A DNA stretch of 64,000 bases from assembly GCF_001651805.1 (NCBI RefSeq), contig NZ_CP015839.1:620001-684000 (forward strand), given 5' to 3'. Of this stretch, positions 11,021-20,514 are shown one piece after another (positions within the stretch are counted from its first letter, which is position 1; each line of letters begins with the position of its first letter). Made by a program: the position numbers and the translations under genes. A model generated the notes under the pieces. That model was not told where the DNA came from, made no database searches, and saw only the letters and a program-made list of their open reading frames with translations. The DNA is from Marinobacterium aestuarii. GTDB lineage: Bacteria > Pseudomonadota > Gammaproteobacteria > Pseudomonadales > Balneatricaceae.

Positions 11021-12370
11021 TCAGTGCGTTTGATCAAGCTCCGAGCTGATCAGTTCCCCGCGAAGCGAGTTGGCGTAAGCCTCCAGAATCCGGATATCGG
11101 CAAAGTGGCCGATCAAGTCCGGATTGGTGGAACGGAAGTTGACGACGCGGTTGTTCTCGGTGCGTCCCGACAGTTCGCCCGGGTCTTTCCTTGAGTAGCC
11201 GTTCACCAGAATGCGCTGCACGCTGCCCACCATGCGACGGCTAATCCCCATCGCCTGCTGGATGATACGCTCCTGCAGAATCTTCAGGTGCAGCTTTTTG
11301 GTGTCTTCCGACACAGTGTCCGGCAGGTCGGCGGCCGGTGTGCCCGGGCGACGGCTGTAGACGAAGCTGAATGAGTTATCGAAGCCGATGTCCTGAATCA
11401 GGTTCATGGTGGCCTCAAAATCCGCTTCGGTTTCGCCGGGGAAGCCGACGATAAAGTCCGACGAGAAGCTGATCTCCGGGCGCAGCTTGCGAATACGGCG
11501 CAGCTTGGATTTGTATTCAAGCGCAGTATGGCCGCGTTTCATGGCCATCAGTATGCGGTCCGAGCCACTTTGCACCGGCAGGTGCAGATGGCTGACCAGT
11601 TCCGGTACGTCGGCGTAGGCGTCGATCAGATTGTCGTTGAATTCCACCGGGTGGGAGGTGGTAAAGCGAATGCGGTCGAGGCCGTCTATGGCGGCAACCC
11701 GCCGGATCAGCTCGGCCAGGTCCGCGCTATCGCCATCGGCCGTAGCGCCGCTATAGGCATTGACGTTCTGCCCCAGCAGGTTCACTTCACGCACGCCCTG
11801 TTCGGCCAGTTCCTGGCATTCCGCCAGTACGCTGTCCAGCGGGCGGCTGACTTCTTCGCCACGGGTGTAGGGCACCACACAGAAGGTGCAGTACTTGCTG
11901 CAGCCTTCCATCACCGATACGAAGGCTTCGGCACCCTCGACCTTGGGGGCGGGCAGGTGATCGAACTTCTCGATTTCCGGGAAGCTGACATCCACCACGC
12001 CTTTCTGGCCCTGGTGGGTCAGATCGATCATTTCCGGCAAGCGGTGCAGGGTTTGCGGGCCAAAGATCATGTCCACATAGGGCGCACGCTTATAGATGGC
12101 TTCGCCTTCCTGGCTGGCGACGCAGCCGCCCACACCTATTACCAGGTCGGGGTTGCGATCCTTGAGCTTGCGCCAGCGGCCGAGCTGATGGAACACCTTT
12201 TCCTGGGCTTTTTCACGTATCGAACAGGTGTTGAGCAGCAGCACATCCGCATCTTCCGGGTTGTCTGTCAGCTCCAGCGCATGGCTTTCACCCAGCAGAT
12301 CTGCCATACGGGACGAATCGTACTCGTTCATCTGGCAGCCATGGGTTTTGATAAACAGCTTCTTCGCCAT
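11021..12370 (-). CDS. miaB: tRNA-2-methylthio-N6-dimethylallyladenosine synthase MiaB
   Basis: 449 residues of a radical-SAM methylthiotransferase. The N-terminal UPF0004 domain has cluster cysteines 12, 49 and 83; the radical-SAM triplet is Cys158, Cys162 and Cys165 in [16 protein letters not shown]; a TRAM domain ends the protein (about 378-440). MiaB converts i6A37 to ms2i6A37 in tRNAs reading UNN codons. It is first in the miaB-ybeZ-ybeY-corC-lnt series, 59 bp before ybeZ. Confidence 0.96.
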   Translation of the reverse strand: MAKKLFIKTHGCQMNEYDSSRMADLLGESHALELTDNPEDADVLLLNTCSIREKAQEKVFHQLGRWRKLKDRNPDLVIGVGGCVASQEGEAIYKRAPYVDMIFGPQTLHRLPEMIDLTHQGQKGVVDVSFPEIEKFDHLPAPKVEGAEAFVSVMEGCSKYCTFCVVPYTRGEEVSRPLDSVLAECQELAEQGVREVNLLGQNVNAYSGATADGDSADLAELIRRVAAIDGLDRIRFTTSHPVEFNDNLIDAYADVPELVSHLHLPVQSGSDRILMAMKRGHTALEYKSKLRRIRKLRPEISFSSDFIVGFPGETEADFEATMNLIQDIGFDNSFSFVYSRRPGTPAADLPDTVSEDTKKLHLKILQERIIQQAMGISRRMVGSVQRILVNGYSRKDPGELSGRTENNRVVNFRSTNPDLIGHFADIRILEAYANSLRGELISSELDQTH

Positions 12371-12467
12371 TTCTCACCTGTATTGATTAAACGGGTTGCT
12401 CTGGGGAGCCGGGTCTGGCCTGCCGCTTTACACAACAGGACTGCACCCGTCCCCGAAAGGACCGCGC

Positions 12468-12496
12468 ATTATACTGAAAGCAGGCGGGGCTGCCTA
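12468..12496 (-). promoter_or_regulatory. Probable sigma70 promoter for the miaB operon
   Basis: On the minus strand a perfect -10 TATAAT (12468-12473) lies 17 bp after TAGGCA (12491-12496), a four-of-six match to the -35 consensus. It is about 100 bp upstream of the miaB start, in the 200-bp gap divergent from the DUF1820 gene. Assigned by eye. Confidence 0.5.
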
Positions 12497-12570
12497 GATT
12501 TTGAGCAGCCTTGTATCGCGCGATTTCGCCCTCATTATAAGGCGTAATACAGTTAGCAGCAGTACAGACC

Positions 12571-12897
12571 ATGACCAGTGACGAACGAATGTATCGGGTG
12601 CAATTCATCAATCAGGATCAGGTGTACGAGCTCTATGCGCGCCATGTGTCCCAGAGCGAGATGTGGGGCTTTATCGAGATCGAGGACTTTGTCTTTGGCA
12701 GCCGTTCCGAGCTGCTGGTGGATCCAGGCGAGGAAAAACTGAAAAAGCAGTTCGGGGATGTAAAGCGATCTTATATCCCGATGCAGGCCATCATCCGTAT
12801 CGACGAAGTCCGTCAGCAAGGGGTGCCCAAGATCAGCGAAGCGCGTGGCAGTGTTACGGCCTTCCCGTTGTCGATACCACCACGCAGGGATCGCTAG
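12571..12897 (+). CDS. DUF1820 family protein
   Basis: 108 residues matching the DUF1820 pattern: YRVQFINQDQVYELYARHV, then MWGFIEIEDFVFG, and KSYIPMQAIIRIDEV-like sequence (here RSYIPMQAIIRIDEV) towards the end. Many gammaproteobacteria carry this gene next to miaB, as here, where it is divergent from miaB. No function is known. The start could also be the internal ATG at 12589 (MYRVQF), which matches the usual family start better; neither has a strong ribosome-binding site. Confidence 0.82.
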   Translation: MTSDERMYRVQFINQDQVYELYARHVSQSEMWGFIEIEDFVFGSRSELLVDPGEEKLKKQFGDVKRSYIPMQAIIRIDEVRQQGVPKISEARGSVTAFPLSIPPRRDR

Positions 12898-12981
12898 CGG
12901 CTCGCACGCTTAAGGGTTATCAAGATGGCAGCGGGGCCGCCGGCAGGCCGGCAACCCTGAAATTCATCGTTTCGGAGTCTG

Positions 12982-13518
12982 TTACTGCTGTTGTGCCAGA
13001 GAAGGACGGCAGCTGTTATTCAGACTGGGATCGAGAATTTCGCCCAGGCGACTCTCGTTGTAAAACTCGTTGGCGCCGTTCATGTAGATGATCTCGACCC
13101 CCTCGACCTCAAAGCAGGTTGCCTTCTTGTTACTCCAGATCTTGTCCCACTTGTGCTCGCCGGCGCTGCTGAAAGGCCGGAAGGGGCCGGCAACGCGCAG
13201 CCAGGTATCGGGTCTGTTGGTTTTCTTGGCGTTGATGATTTTGCCCTCGGCGCTATAGGCCGTGGTCTTGAACATCACAAACTGGAAGGTCTGGTCGGAG
13301 ACATTGCTGAAACTGATGTGCGCATCGGTCAGGCCGCCCCTGCCGGGCTTGCTGGCGCGAAAGTCGTGTATCTGCACAACGGGTTTGGGAATGGGGCGGA
13401 CATACACAACAGGTTCTGGCTCGGGCTCCGCTACGGGGGTGGCCTTTTTGAACATGTTGCCACAACCGACCAGCGTTACGGCGCCGGCGGCGACAACCAA
13501 GAGTTTCCAGGCTTTCAT
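12982..13518 (-). CDS. Predicted lipoprotein of unknown function
   Basis: 178 residues from the ATG at 13518, which has GGAG nine bases upstream. A signal peptide ends at the lipobox TLVGC (Cys19). A short Glu/Pro-rich linker (AEPEPEPVV) follows, then a beta-rich domain (LTDAHISFSNVSDQTFQFV, FKTTAYSAEGKIINAKKTN). The residue after the lipidated cysteine is glycine, consistent with outer-membrane sorting. The fold resembles periplasmic immunoglobulin-like lipoprotein domains, but I do not recognise the family. It follows epmB on the same strand after 124 bp, so it may have its own promoter. Confidence 0.75.
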   Translation of the reverse strand: MKAWKLLVVAAGAVTLVGCGNMFKKATPVAEPEPEPVVYVRPIPKPVVQIHDFRASKPGRGGLTDAHISFSNVSDQTFQFVMFKTTAYSAEGKIINAKKTNRPDTWLRVAGPFRPFSSAGEHKWDKIWSNKKATCFEVEGVEIIYMNGANEFYNESRLGEILDPSLNNSCRPSLAQQQ

Positions 13519-13642
13519 CTGAACAGGCTCCTGCGTAGATCCATGATGATTATTATTCCTGCTGTGGTAGCTATAGTGCGCTGCGTCTGCAGTGTCATGC
13601 GTTACTGCATGCGGCGAATTCAGATTGTCGCATGAAGCCGAT

Positions 13643-14662
13643 TCAGGCGGTACTGTCTCCTCCGAGCGCCAGTAGGGTTTTCGAAGGGCGCCCCGGAATC
13701 TCCCGTGCAAGGCGCGGCAGCAGAAAGCCGGGCAGTTCGGCCTGCAGTGCCTGCATCAAGGCTTTTGCCTCGTCGTCGCTGACATCAAAATGAGCGGCGC
13801 CCGCCACGGCATCCAGTACAAACAGATAATAGGGTAGTACGCCTGCGGCAAAGAGTCGCTCGCTGAGTGCTTGTAATGCTTCAACGCTGTCGTTCACGCC
13901 GCGCAGCAGCACCGACTGGTTCAGCATGGTCAGGCCGGCGCGCTTGAGCCGGTTGACGGCCAGATCCACCTCGGTGTCGATCTCGTTGGCATGGTTGGCG
14001 TGCAGCACCATTACAGATTGCAGGCGAGTACCGGTAAGAGCCTCGACCAGGCTATCCGTCACCCGCTGGGGAATCACGACCGGCAGCCGGCTGTGCACGC
14101 GGATGCGGCTGAGGTGGGGAATCTCGGCCAGATCCCGGATCATGCGGGCCAGGCGCTTGTCGCTGGTGGCCAGCGGATCACCGCCGGAGAAAATGACTTC
14201 ATTGACCTGTGGTTGCTGGTGCAGATACGCCAGCACTTGCTGCCACTGTTCCGGCCCCAGGCGATTGTCGTCGTAGGGAAAGTGGCGCCGAAAGCAGTAG
14301 CGGCAGTTGATGGCGCAGGCGCCGGTGAGGATCAGCAGTACCCGTCCCTTGTACTTGTGGATCAGGCCATCATGGTGATTGGCGGCCATTTCTGCCAGCG
14401 GGTCGGTGACATAACCCGGCACCTGCAGACGCTCGGCGCCAAGCGGCAGCACCTGGCGCAGCAGAGGATCATCCGGGTCGCCTTTGCGGATACGGTTGAG
14501 ATAGGGCCTGGGCACTCGTAGCGGGAAGTCGCCGGCTGCAGCCAGGGCAGGTGTCAGCAGCGCATCGGGAAGTTCCAGCAGGCGCAGCAGCTCGGCGGGA
14601 TCGTCAATGGTATGACTGAGCAGCTGCTGCCAGTCATCGAGCAGTGTTACCGGAAGATTCAT
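13643..14662 (-). CDS. epmB: EF-P beta-lysylation enzyme EpmB (lysine 2,3-aminomutase-like)
   Basis: 339 residues from the ATG at 14662 (MNLPVTLLDDW); the frame is open to a TTG at 14710, but the ATG matches relatives. The radical-SAM cluster is Cys116, Cys120, Cys123 in GACAINCRYCFRRHFPY. EVIFSGGDPL and VLPYYLFVLDAV are typical of the KamA/YjeK family. EpmB converts (S)-lysine to (R)-beta-lysine, which EpmA then attaches to EF-P. It is divergent from efp over 120 bp, a common arrangement. Confidence 0.95.
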   Translation of the reverse strand: MNLPVTLLDDWQQLLSHTIDDPAELLRLLELPDALLTPALAAAGDFPLRVPRPYLNRIRKGDPDDPLLRQVLPLGAERLQVPGYVTDPLAEMAANHHDGLIHKYKGRVLLILTGACAINCRYCFRRHFPYDDNRLGPEQWQQVLAYLHQQPQVNEVIFSGGDPLATSDKRLARMIRDLAEIPHLSRIRVHSRLPVVIPQRVTDSLVEALTGTRLQSVMVLHANHANEIDTEVDLAVNRLKRAGLTMLNQSVLLRGVNDSVEALQALSERLFAAGVLPYYLFVLDAVAGAAHFDVSDDEAKALMQALQAELPGFLLPRLAREIPGRPSKTLLALGGDSTA

Positions 14663-14689
14663 CAGGGATCGCGGACGCAAGAAGGGAAT

Positions 14690-14717
14690 TTGATCGCATT
14701 CTGCTTTCAAGTAGAAT
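14690..14717 (+). promoter_or_regulatory. Probable sigma70 promoter for efp
   Basis: TTGATC (14690-14695) and TAGAAT (14712-14717) are separated by 16 bp, each a good match to the -35 and -10 consensus. Transcription would begin about 60 bp before the efp start codon. It lies in the epmB/efp divergent region. Assigned by eye. Confidence 0.5.
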
Positions 14718-14782
14718 GACTGTCAATTTTCGGGCAGCGCCCGGTCTTCAGTTAGCTAATCGAGTCCCGAGACTTCCCCTAT

Positions 14783-15346
14783 ATGGCAAATTACTCTGCG
14801 AACCAGTTCAAGAACGGCCTGAAAATCATGCTCGACGGTGATCCCTGCACCATGACGGACGTCGAGTTCGTCAAACCGGGTAAAGGTCAGGCGTTCACCC
14901 GTGTAAAAATGCGCAACCTGATTTCCGGCCGTACCTGGGAAAAGACCTTCAAGTCCAACGAATCGGCGGAAGGCGCTGATGTCATGGACCGCGACATGGA
15001 ATACCTCTACTCCGACGGCGAGATGTGGCACTTCATGGAGCCTGCCACTTTCGAACAGTTCGCCGCTGACAAGAATGCCGTGGGCGATGCGCACCAGTGG
15101 CTAAAAGAACAGGACCGCAGCATGATCACGCTGTGGAACGGCAACCCGATCTCCGTTACACCGCCCAACTTTGTTGAGCTGGCCGTAACGGAAACCGATC
15201 CCGGCGTTAAGGGCGACACTGCCCAGGGCGGCTCCAAGCCGGCAACCCTGAGCACCGGCGCCGTGGTTCGCGTACCGCTGTTTATCGAAGAAGGCGATAT
15301 TCTGAAAATCGATACCCGCACCGGTGGCTACGTCAGCCGCGCCTGA
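14783..15346 (+). CDS. efp: Translation elongation factor P
   Basis: 187 residues with the three beta-barrel domains of EF-P. The modification site is Lys34 in KPGKGQAF (31-38), the lysine that receives beta-lysine from EpmA/EpmB. The C-terminal signature region [20 protein letters not shown] is complete. EF-P relieves ribosome stalling at polyproline. epmB lies upstream and divergent, and epmA 127 bp downstream on the same strand, so substrate and both modifying enzymes sit together. Confidence 0.97.
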   Translation: MANYSANQFKNGLKIMLDGDPCTMTDVEFVKPGKGQAFTRVKMRNLISGRTWEKTFKSNESAEGADVMDRDMEYLYSDGEMWHFMEPATFEQFAADKNAVGDAHQWLKEQDRSMITLWNGNPISVTPPNFVELAVTETDPGVKGDTAQGGSKPATLSTGAVVRVPLFIEEGDILKIDTRTGGYVSRA

Positions 15347-15368
15347 TGCAGGCCTGCGAGTTTTCAGT

Positions 15369-15390
15369 AACGGCAGCTTAGGCTGCCGTT
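15369..15390 (+). terminator. Hairpin terminator after efp
   Basis: A perfect 9-bp stem, AACGGCAGC / GCTGCCGTT with loop TTAG, lies 22 bp after the efp stop and is followed by GTCGTTTG. The U-tract is weak, but position and stem suit a Rho-independent terminator separating efp from epmA. Confidence 0.6.
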
Positions 15391-15472
15391 GTCGTTTGTG
15401 GACTCTGGTGTCCTCCGACACCGCCGCTATTGTGCCCAAAAGGCCTGATTCTTTAACCAAGACTGCTGTTAT

Positions 15473-16447
15473 ATGAAAGCCCAAGACTGGCGCCCGAGCG
15501 CATCGATTGAAAACCTGCGTCGTCGGGCGCAGATTCTGGCCGCTATCCGCGACTTCTTTGCCGTGCGGGATGTGCTTGAAGTGGAAACGCCGGCACTGTC
15601 GCACCGTGCCGTCAGCGACCCCTTTATTGACAGCATTGAAGCGGCCTATGCGCCCTTCCCGGGCGGACCAGTACAGCCGCTCTATCTGCAAAGCTCCCCC
15701 GAGTACGCCATGAAACGGCTGCTGGCGGCGGGCTCCGGCGCCATTTATCAGCTGGGGCGGGCCTATCGCAACGGTGAGTCGGGCGGGCGGCATAATCCGG
15801 AATTCACCATGCTGGAGTGGTACCGGCCGGATTTTGACGACGCTGCGCTGATGGATGAGGTCGAGGCGCTGGTGTGTGCTGTGCTGGGCTTGCCGCCGAT
15901 TCGTCGCGTCACCTATAGGGCGCTGTTTCAGGAGCAGCTGGGGCTGGATCCGCTAAGGGCCCCGCTTTCACAACTGAAGGCCTGCGCGCGGGCGTCGCTG
16001 GATGTGGCCATGGAAGATGATGATAGGGACAGCTGGCTGAATCTGCTGATGTCCCATCTGATCGAGCCTGCGCTGGCCGGGCAGGGCGCTGTATTCGTGC
16101 ATGAGTTTCCCGCCAGCCAGGCCGCGCTGGCAAGGCTGCGACCCGGTGCAGACGGCACGCCGGTGGCGGCGCGCTTTGAGCTCTTTATCCAGGGCATGGA
16201 GCTGGCCAACGGCTACCACGAACTCACCGATGCTGCCGAGCAGGCACACAGGCTGGAGGCGGATCAGAGTAGTCGTGCCAGCCTTGGCCTGCCGCAGCGC
16301 CCGCTGGAAGAGCGGCTGGTGAGTGCGCTGCAGCAGGGGCTGCCCGACTGTGCCGGCGTCGCCCTGGGCGTGGATCGGCTGGTGATGCTGGCGCTGCAAA
16401 CCCTGTCGATCCGCGATGTGATCGCCTTTCCGTTCGACAGGGCCTGA
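15473..16447 (+). CDS. epmA: EF-P--(R)-beta-lysine ligase EpmA
   Basis: 324 residues, a class II lysyl-tRNA-synthetase catalytic core without the anticodon-binding domain, the EpmA (GenX/PoxA) architecture. Class II motifs visible: motif 2 region YQLGRAYRNGESGGRHNPEFTMLEW (read here in part as GRAYRNGES and HNPEFTMLEW) and motif 3 GVALGVDRLVMLAL near the end. FELFIQGMELANGYHEL is the conserved substrate-binding strand. It ligates beta-lysine to EF-P Lys34. Own ribosome-binding site is weak; it is probably expressed separately from efp because of the intervening hairpin. Confidence 0.95.
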   Translation: MKAQDWRPSASIENLRRRAQILAAIRDFFAVRDVLEVETPALSHRAVSDPFIDSIEAAYAPFPGGPVQPLYLQSSPEYAMKRLLAAGSGAIYQLGRAYRNGESGGRHNPEFTMLEWYRPDFDDAALMDEVEALVCAVLGLPPIRRVTYRALFQEQLGLDPLRAPLSQLKACARASLDVAMEDDDRDSWLNLLMSHLIEPALAGQGAVFVHEFPASQAALARLRPGADGTPVAARFELFIQGMELANGYHELTDAAEQAHRLEADQSSRASLGLPQRPLEERLVSALQQGLPDCAGVALGVDRLVMLALQTLSIRDVIAFPFDRA

Positions 16448-16455
16448 GTCCCGCC

Positions 16456-17610
16456 TTACGCCGGCAGGTGATTCAGCAGGGCGCTGCGGATGCGGCGTAC
16501 GGCTTCTTCCAGCAGATCGCGGGGGCAGCCGAAGTTGAGGCGCATATAGCGGTCATCGCCAAAATCCCGCCCCGGTGACATGCCAACCCCCGCCTGTTCG
16601 AAGAAGTGCGCCGGGTTCTCGAGCTTGGCGGCAGAGACATCTATCCAGGCGAGGTAAGTGGCTTCCACCGGCTCCATGCGCAGGCCCGGAATACTGTTGA
16701 TTTCCCGCACCAGGTAGTCGCGGTTGCCGCGCAGGTAGTCGAGCTGGCGCCGGTTCCAGGTATCGCCATCGCGGTAGGCGGCGAGGGCTGCGGTGTAGCC
16801 CAGCAGGTTGACGTCCGGCACTATGCCCCTGCGTACCCGGCTAAAGGCCTTGCGCAGCTCAGGATCGGGGATGATGGCAAAAGAGCAACCCAGGCCCGCG
16901 ATATTGTAGGTTTTGCTGGGTGCCATCAGGGTGATGCTGCGGGCCTGGATAGCGTTGTTGATTGAGGCCAGCGGCAGGTGCTCGACGCCAGGCTCCAGAA
17001 TCAGATCGCAGTGGATTTCATCGGAGCAGACGATCAGGTCGTGCTGCTGCACTATGGCTGCCAGACGCTCCAGTTCATCACGCCTGTAGCAGGTGCCGCC
17101 GGGGTTGTGCGGGTTGCAGAACAGCAGTAGCCGACTGTCGGGGGTAATGGCGGCTTCCAGAGCGTCAAGATTCAGCGTCCAGCGTGACCCCTGTTGCTGC
17201 ATGGGGACGGTGATCAGCTGGCGTGATGACAGCCGTGGCGCGGTCATGAAGGGCGGGTAGACAGGTTTGGGCGCCAGCACGCTGTCACCGTCGATACCGA
17301 CACTGCGACAGCTGAGATTGAGGCCGCACACCAGGCCCGGCAGCCATACCAGCCAGTCGACGTTGATAGTCCAGTCATAGAGTCGCTGCATGCGCTCGAT
17401 CACCAGGCGATTAAGCTCGGCCGGCGTCTGGGTATAGCCGAAGACGCCGTGGCTGATACGCTGCTGCAGCGCTTCGATGACGGCCGGCGGCGACATGAAG
17501 TCGGTATCGGCGACCCACATGGGCAGTATTTCGCTGTCGCGGTACTTTTCCCATTTCTCGCTGGCGGTATCGCGGCGATCGATAATACGGTCAAAATTTT
17601 CGGGGGCCAT
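16456..17610 (-). CDS. patB: PatB/MalY-type PLP-dependent C-S lyase
   Basis: 384 residues from the ATG at 17610 (MAPENFDRIIDRRDT), preceded by AAGGTG; an upstream in-frame extension is unlikely. Fold type I aminotransferase features are clear: NPHNPGG at about 167-172, SDEIHCDL around 196-203, and the PLP-binding Lys233 in MAPSKTYNIAGLG. LPMWVADTDFMSPPAV near the N terminus is typical of the PatB (cystathionine beta-lyase) subgroup, which releases thiols or homocysteine from cysteine conjugates. It is convergent with epmA (8-bp gap). Confidence 0.88.
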   Translation of the reverse strand: MAPENFDRIIDRRDTASEKWEKYRDSEILPMWVADTDFMSPPAVIEALQQRISHGVFGYTQTPAELNRLVIERMQRLYDWTINVDWLVWLPGLVCGLNLSCRSVGIDGDSVLAPKPVYPPFMTAPRLSSRQLITVPMQQQGSRWTLNLDALEAAITPDSRLLLFCNPHNPGGTCYRRDELERLAAIVQQHDLIVCSDEIHCDLILEPGVEHLPLASINNAIQARSITLMAPSKTYNIAGLGCSFAIIPDPELRKAFSRVRRGIVPDVNLLGYTAALAAYRDGDTWNRRQLDYLRGNRDYLVREINSIPGLRMEPVEATYLAWIDVSAAKLENPAHFFEQAGVGMSPGRDFGDDRYMRLNFGCPRDLLEEAVRRIRSALLNHLPA

Positions 17611-17935
17611 GCTGCACCTTTTGCGTGAACCTGGGTTGCGGACCATTGTAGCGGCACCGGGTTGCAAATAGTCAACGTGGCGTTATAGTTACGAACCGGA
17701 GCAGCCAGGCCCTCCATTCCACCCTGTTATCGCAGTGATTGCGGGCCCTGGAAGGGACCTGAACAGGGGCTCGCAGTGCTGTAATCGGAGCGCGCTGAGC
17801 GACTTGATGAGCGGCGGTGGCCTGATTTTTCCTCCCCTCTTTCCTTTATATTAGTATCCTGTGAGCAGACCAGGCCGCATCCCGCCTGTGATGGCAACAA
17901 CCGGGCGACGCCGCAACCGATTTGGAGACTTCCCG

Positions 17936-19477
17936 ATGAGTGATAGCAACAGAGTCATCATTTTCGATACCACCCTGCGTGATGGCGAGCAGAGCCCCGG
18001 CGCCTCCATGACCCGGGATGAAAAGCTGCGTATTGCTCGCCAGCTTGAGAAAATGCGCGTCGATGTTATAGAGGCGGGTTTCGCCATCGCCAGTCAGGGT
18101 GACTTCGAGGCGGTCAAGGCGATTGCCGATACGGTGCGCAACAGCACCATCTGCTCCCTGTCCCGGGCGCTGGACAAGGACATAGACCGCGCCGGCGAGG
18201 CACTGCGCAACGCCAACTCCGGGCGCATTCATACCTTTATAGCCACCTCGCCGATCCACATGAAGTACAAGCTGCAGATGCAGCCGGATCAGGTGGTGGA
18301 GCAGGCGGTGAAGGCCGTTACCCGGGCGCGCAACCTGATGGACGATGTTGAGTTCTCGCTGGAGGACGCCAGCCGCTCCGAATTTGATTTCATGTGCCGC
18401 ATTATCGAGCAGGTTATCGATGCCGGTGCCCGCACCATCAATATTCCGGATACCGTGGGTTATGCGGTGCCGCAGGAATTTGCCGCAACCATCGCCCGCC
18501 TGATTCAGAATATCCCCAATGCCGACAAGGCGATCTTCTCGGTACACTGCCATAACGATTTGGGGCTGGCGGTTGCCAACTCCCTGGCGGCGGTGTCGGC
18601 CGGTGCGCGGCAGGTGGAATGTACCGTCAATGGTCTGGGTGAGCGTGCCGGTAATGCCTCGCTGGAAGAGATCGTCATGGCGATCCGTACCCGCCACGAT
18701 ACCCTGGGCGTGACCACCAATATTGATAGCACCCAGATAGTGCCGGCATCCAAGCTGGTGTCCAGCGTGACCGGTTTCCCGGTGCAGCCCAACAAGGCCA
18801 TTGTCGGCGCCAATGCCTTTGCCCACGAGTCGGGCATTCACCAGGATGGCATGCTCAAGCACCGTGAAACCTATGAAATCATGACCGCGGAATCCGTTGG
18901 CTGGCACACCAACCGCATGGTGATGGGCAAGCACTCCGGGCGTAACGCTTTTCGCGCGCGCCTTGAAGAGCTGGGCACCAGTGTAGCGTCCGAAGCCGAA
19001 CTGAACGATGCCTTTGCCCGTTTCAAGGACCTGGCGGACAAGAAACACGAGATCTTCGATGAAGACCTGATGGCGCTGGTGTCCGATACCCGTGCCACCG
19101 CCGGTAACGAAACCTACCGCCTGAGCAGCCTGAGGGTAACCTCCCAGACAGGCGAAGTGCCGGAGTCCAGCGTCACCCTGATGGTCAACGGTCAGGAGCA
19201 GTCGGCGCAGGCGGTGGGATCGGGCCCGGTGGATGCTACCTTCAAGGCGATTGAGTCCATGGTGCAGTCGGGCTCGAGCCTGGAGCTGTACTCGGTTAAT
19301 GCCATTACCAGCGGCACCGATTCCCAGGGCGAAGTTACCGTTCGGCTGGAACTGGGCGGGCGTATCGTCAATGGGCTGGGCGCCGATACCGATATCATTA
19401 TCGCCTCGGCCAAGGCCTATGTGCATGCGCTGAATCTGCTTGAGGCCAACGTTCAGAAGGCCCACCCGCAGGTGTGA
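17936..19477 (+). CDS. leuA: 2-isopropylmalate synthase
   Basis: 513 residues from the ATG at 17936, chosen because GGAGA lies 8 bases upstream and [19 protein letters not shown] matches LeuA. The TIM-barrel catalytic domain shows [15 protein letters not shown] near residue 10 and metal-binding His204 and His206 in [10 protein letters not shown]; the C-terminal third is the leucine-binding regulatory domain. It commits 2-oxoisovalerate to leucine synthesis. The stop codon overlaps the next start by one base. The 325 bp upstream (17611-17935) contains no other gene I can support and no convincing leucine-rich leader peptide. Confidence 0.96.
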   Translation: MSDSNRVIIFDTTLRDGEQSPGASMTRDEKLRIARQLEKMRVDVIEAGFAIASQGDFEAVKAIADTVRNSTICSLSRALDKDIDRAGEALRNANSGRIHTFIATSPIHMKYKLQMQPDQVVEQAVKAVTRARNLMDDVEFSLEDASRSEFDFMCRIIEQVIDAGARTINIPDTVGYAVPQEFAATIARLIQNIPNADKAIFSVHCHNDLGLAVANSLAAVSAGARQVECTVNGLGERAGNASLEEIVMAIRTRHDTLGVTTNIDSTQIVPASKLVSSVTGFPVQPNKAIVGANAFAHESGIHQDGMLKHRETYEIMTAESVGWHTNRMVMGKHSGRNAFRARLEELGTSVASEAELNDAFARFKDLADKKHEIFDEDLMALVSDTRATAGNETYRLSSLRVTSQTGEVPESSVTLMVNGQEQSAQAVGSGPVDATFKAIESMVQSGSSLELYSVNAITSGTDSQGEVTVRLELGGRIVNGLGADTDIIIASAKAYVHALNLLEANVQKAHPQV

Positions 19478-20514
19478 TGAACGCTCAGGATTTGCAGTCA
19501 CAACAGCTACGCCACCAGTATCTGCAGGCGATGGGCATCAGCAGCTGGCTCCCGCGGGAGCCCCTGGCCGGTGCCCGGCCATCTGCTGATTGGGTGTGGC
19601 AGTTTCAGCAGGGCGCAACAGACGCCTGGGATGATGGCGAGAGTCCGGAGTCGGACATCGATGACGTTGCCCCCGACGCTGGCGCCGTTTCGACTGCCGG
19701 TCGCAGCAGCGGTGCCGGCCGTGCTGCGCTGCTGGACAGTCTGGATGCTTCGCCAGGCTCAGGCTCAGGTTTAGACACAGTCTCAAAAACTGCGCCCGCA
19801 AGGCCTGCAACACCCGCAAGCCCCGCTGTGGCGCCGCCCCGTGCGGTTCCATCACCAGCAACCGCAGCCGTCGCACGAGCCCCCCAGGCCAACTCCCAGG
19901 CTGCATCTGTTGCTCCCTCTGCTGCTCCTTCCATAGCGCCGTCTGCCCCAACAGCATCCGCTGCACCTGTGCAGCCAGAGGCTGTGCCGCGTGCGCGGCG
20001 TCCTGAACCTCAGCTTGTGCCGGAGTTCAAGCTGGCGTTTTTGTCCATGGGTGATGGTCTGATTATCGACTCCTTGCCACCGCAGTCGCGCGGGGGCTTC
20101 AGTCCCGCCCACCTGCGTCTGGCGATGTCGCTCTGGCGTGCCCTTGGCATGCCAGCAGCGGAGCCACCCCGGGCGCAGCTGCTGCCCTGGCCAGCCTTTA
20201 CCAGCCGTTCTCTTGACCAGGGCTGGGATCAGGCCCAGACGGCGGTACAGCGCAAGTTCGACCTGATGCTGCAGCAATCGCCGGCGCGCTTTGTGCTGCT
20301 GCTGGGTGACGCGGCGGCGCGTCTGTTGCTGCAGTCCCCCGAGGGCGGTGACGGCATGCGCGGCATGCTGTTCAGGCCGCGCAGCCAGGTGTCGGCGCTG
20401 GCCACCGCGAGCCTCAGTGAAATGCTGCAGGTGCCGGGGTGCAAGCGGGATGTCTGGCGGGATCTGCAACCGCTGATGCGCCACCTGACGCAAGCGCCGC
20501 CCGTCGATGGCTGA
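19477..20514 (+). CDS. Probable cryptic DNA polymerase III psi subunit (HolD-like)
   Basis: 345 residues. The N terminus, RHQYLQAMGISSWLPREPL (about 12-30), resembles the E. coli psi peptide (LQQLGITQWSLRRP) that docks on the clamp loader. It is followed by a long low-complexity Ala/Pro/Ser linker (about 45-185) and a globular C-terminal domain (EFKLAFLSMGDGLIID, then FVLLLGDAAARLLLQS). This matches the pseudomonad psi subunit reported from P. aeruginosa, an N-terminal psi segment on an enlarged protein encoded beside rimI, as holD is in E. coli. The ATG overlaps the leuA stop and its end overlaps rimI by 8 bp. Identification is by motif, architecture and context. Confidence 0.65.
   Translation: MNAQDLQSQQLRHQYLQAMGISSWLPREPLAGARPSADWVWQFQQGATDAWDDGESPESDIDDVAPDAGAVSTAGRSSGAGRAALLDSLDASPGSGSGLDTVSKTAPARPATPASPAVAPPRAVPSPATAAVARAPQANSQAASVAPSAAPSIAPSAPTASAAPVQPEAVPRARRPEPQLVPEFKLAFLSMGDGLIIDSLPPQSRGGFSPAHLRLAMSLWRALGMPAAEPPRAQLLPWPAFTSRSLDQGWDQAQTAVQRKFDLMLQQSPARFVLLLGDAAARLLLQSPEGGDGMRGMLFRPRSQVSALATASLSEMLQVPGCKRDVWRDLQPLMRHLTQAPPVDG

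Noticed and set aside
17807-17854. Short frame MSGGGLIFPPLFPLY upstream of leuA as a leucine leader peptide
   Set aside because: Only three leucines, not consecutive, no ribosome-binding site and no clear terminator/antiterminator pair before leuA.
17846-19501. 551-codon frame on the minus strand opposite leuA
   Set aside because: Shadow of leuA; its composition is rich in Gly and His without motif structure.
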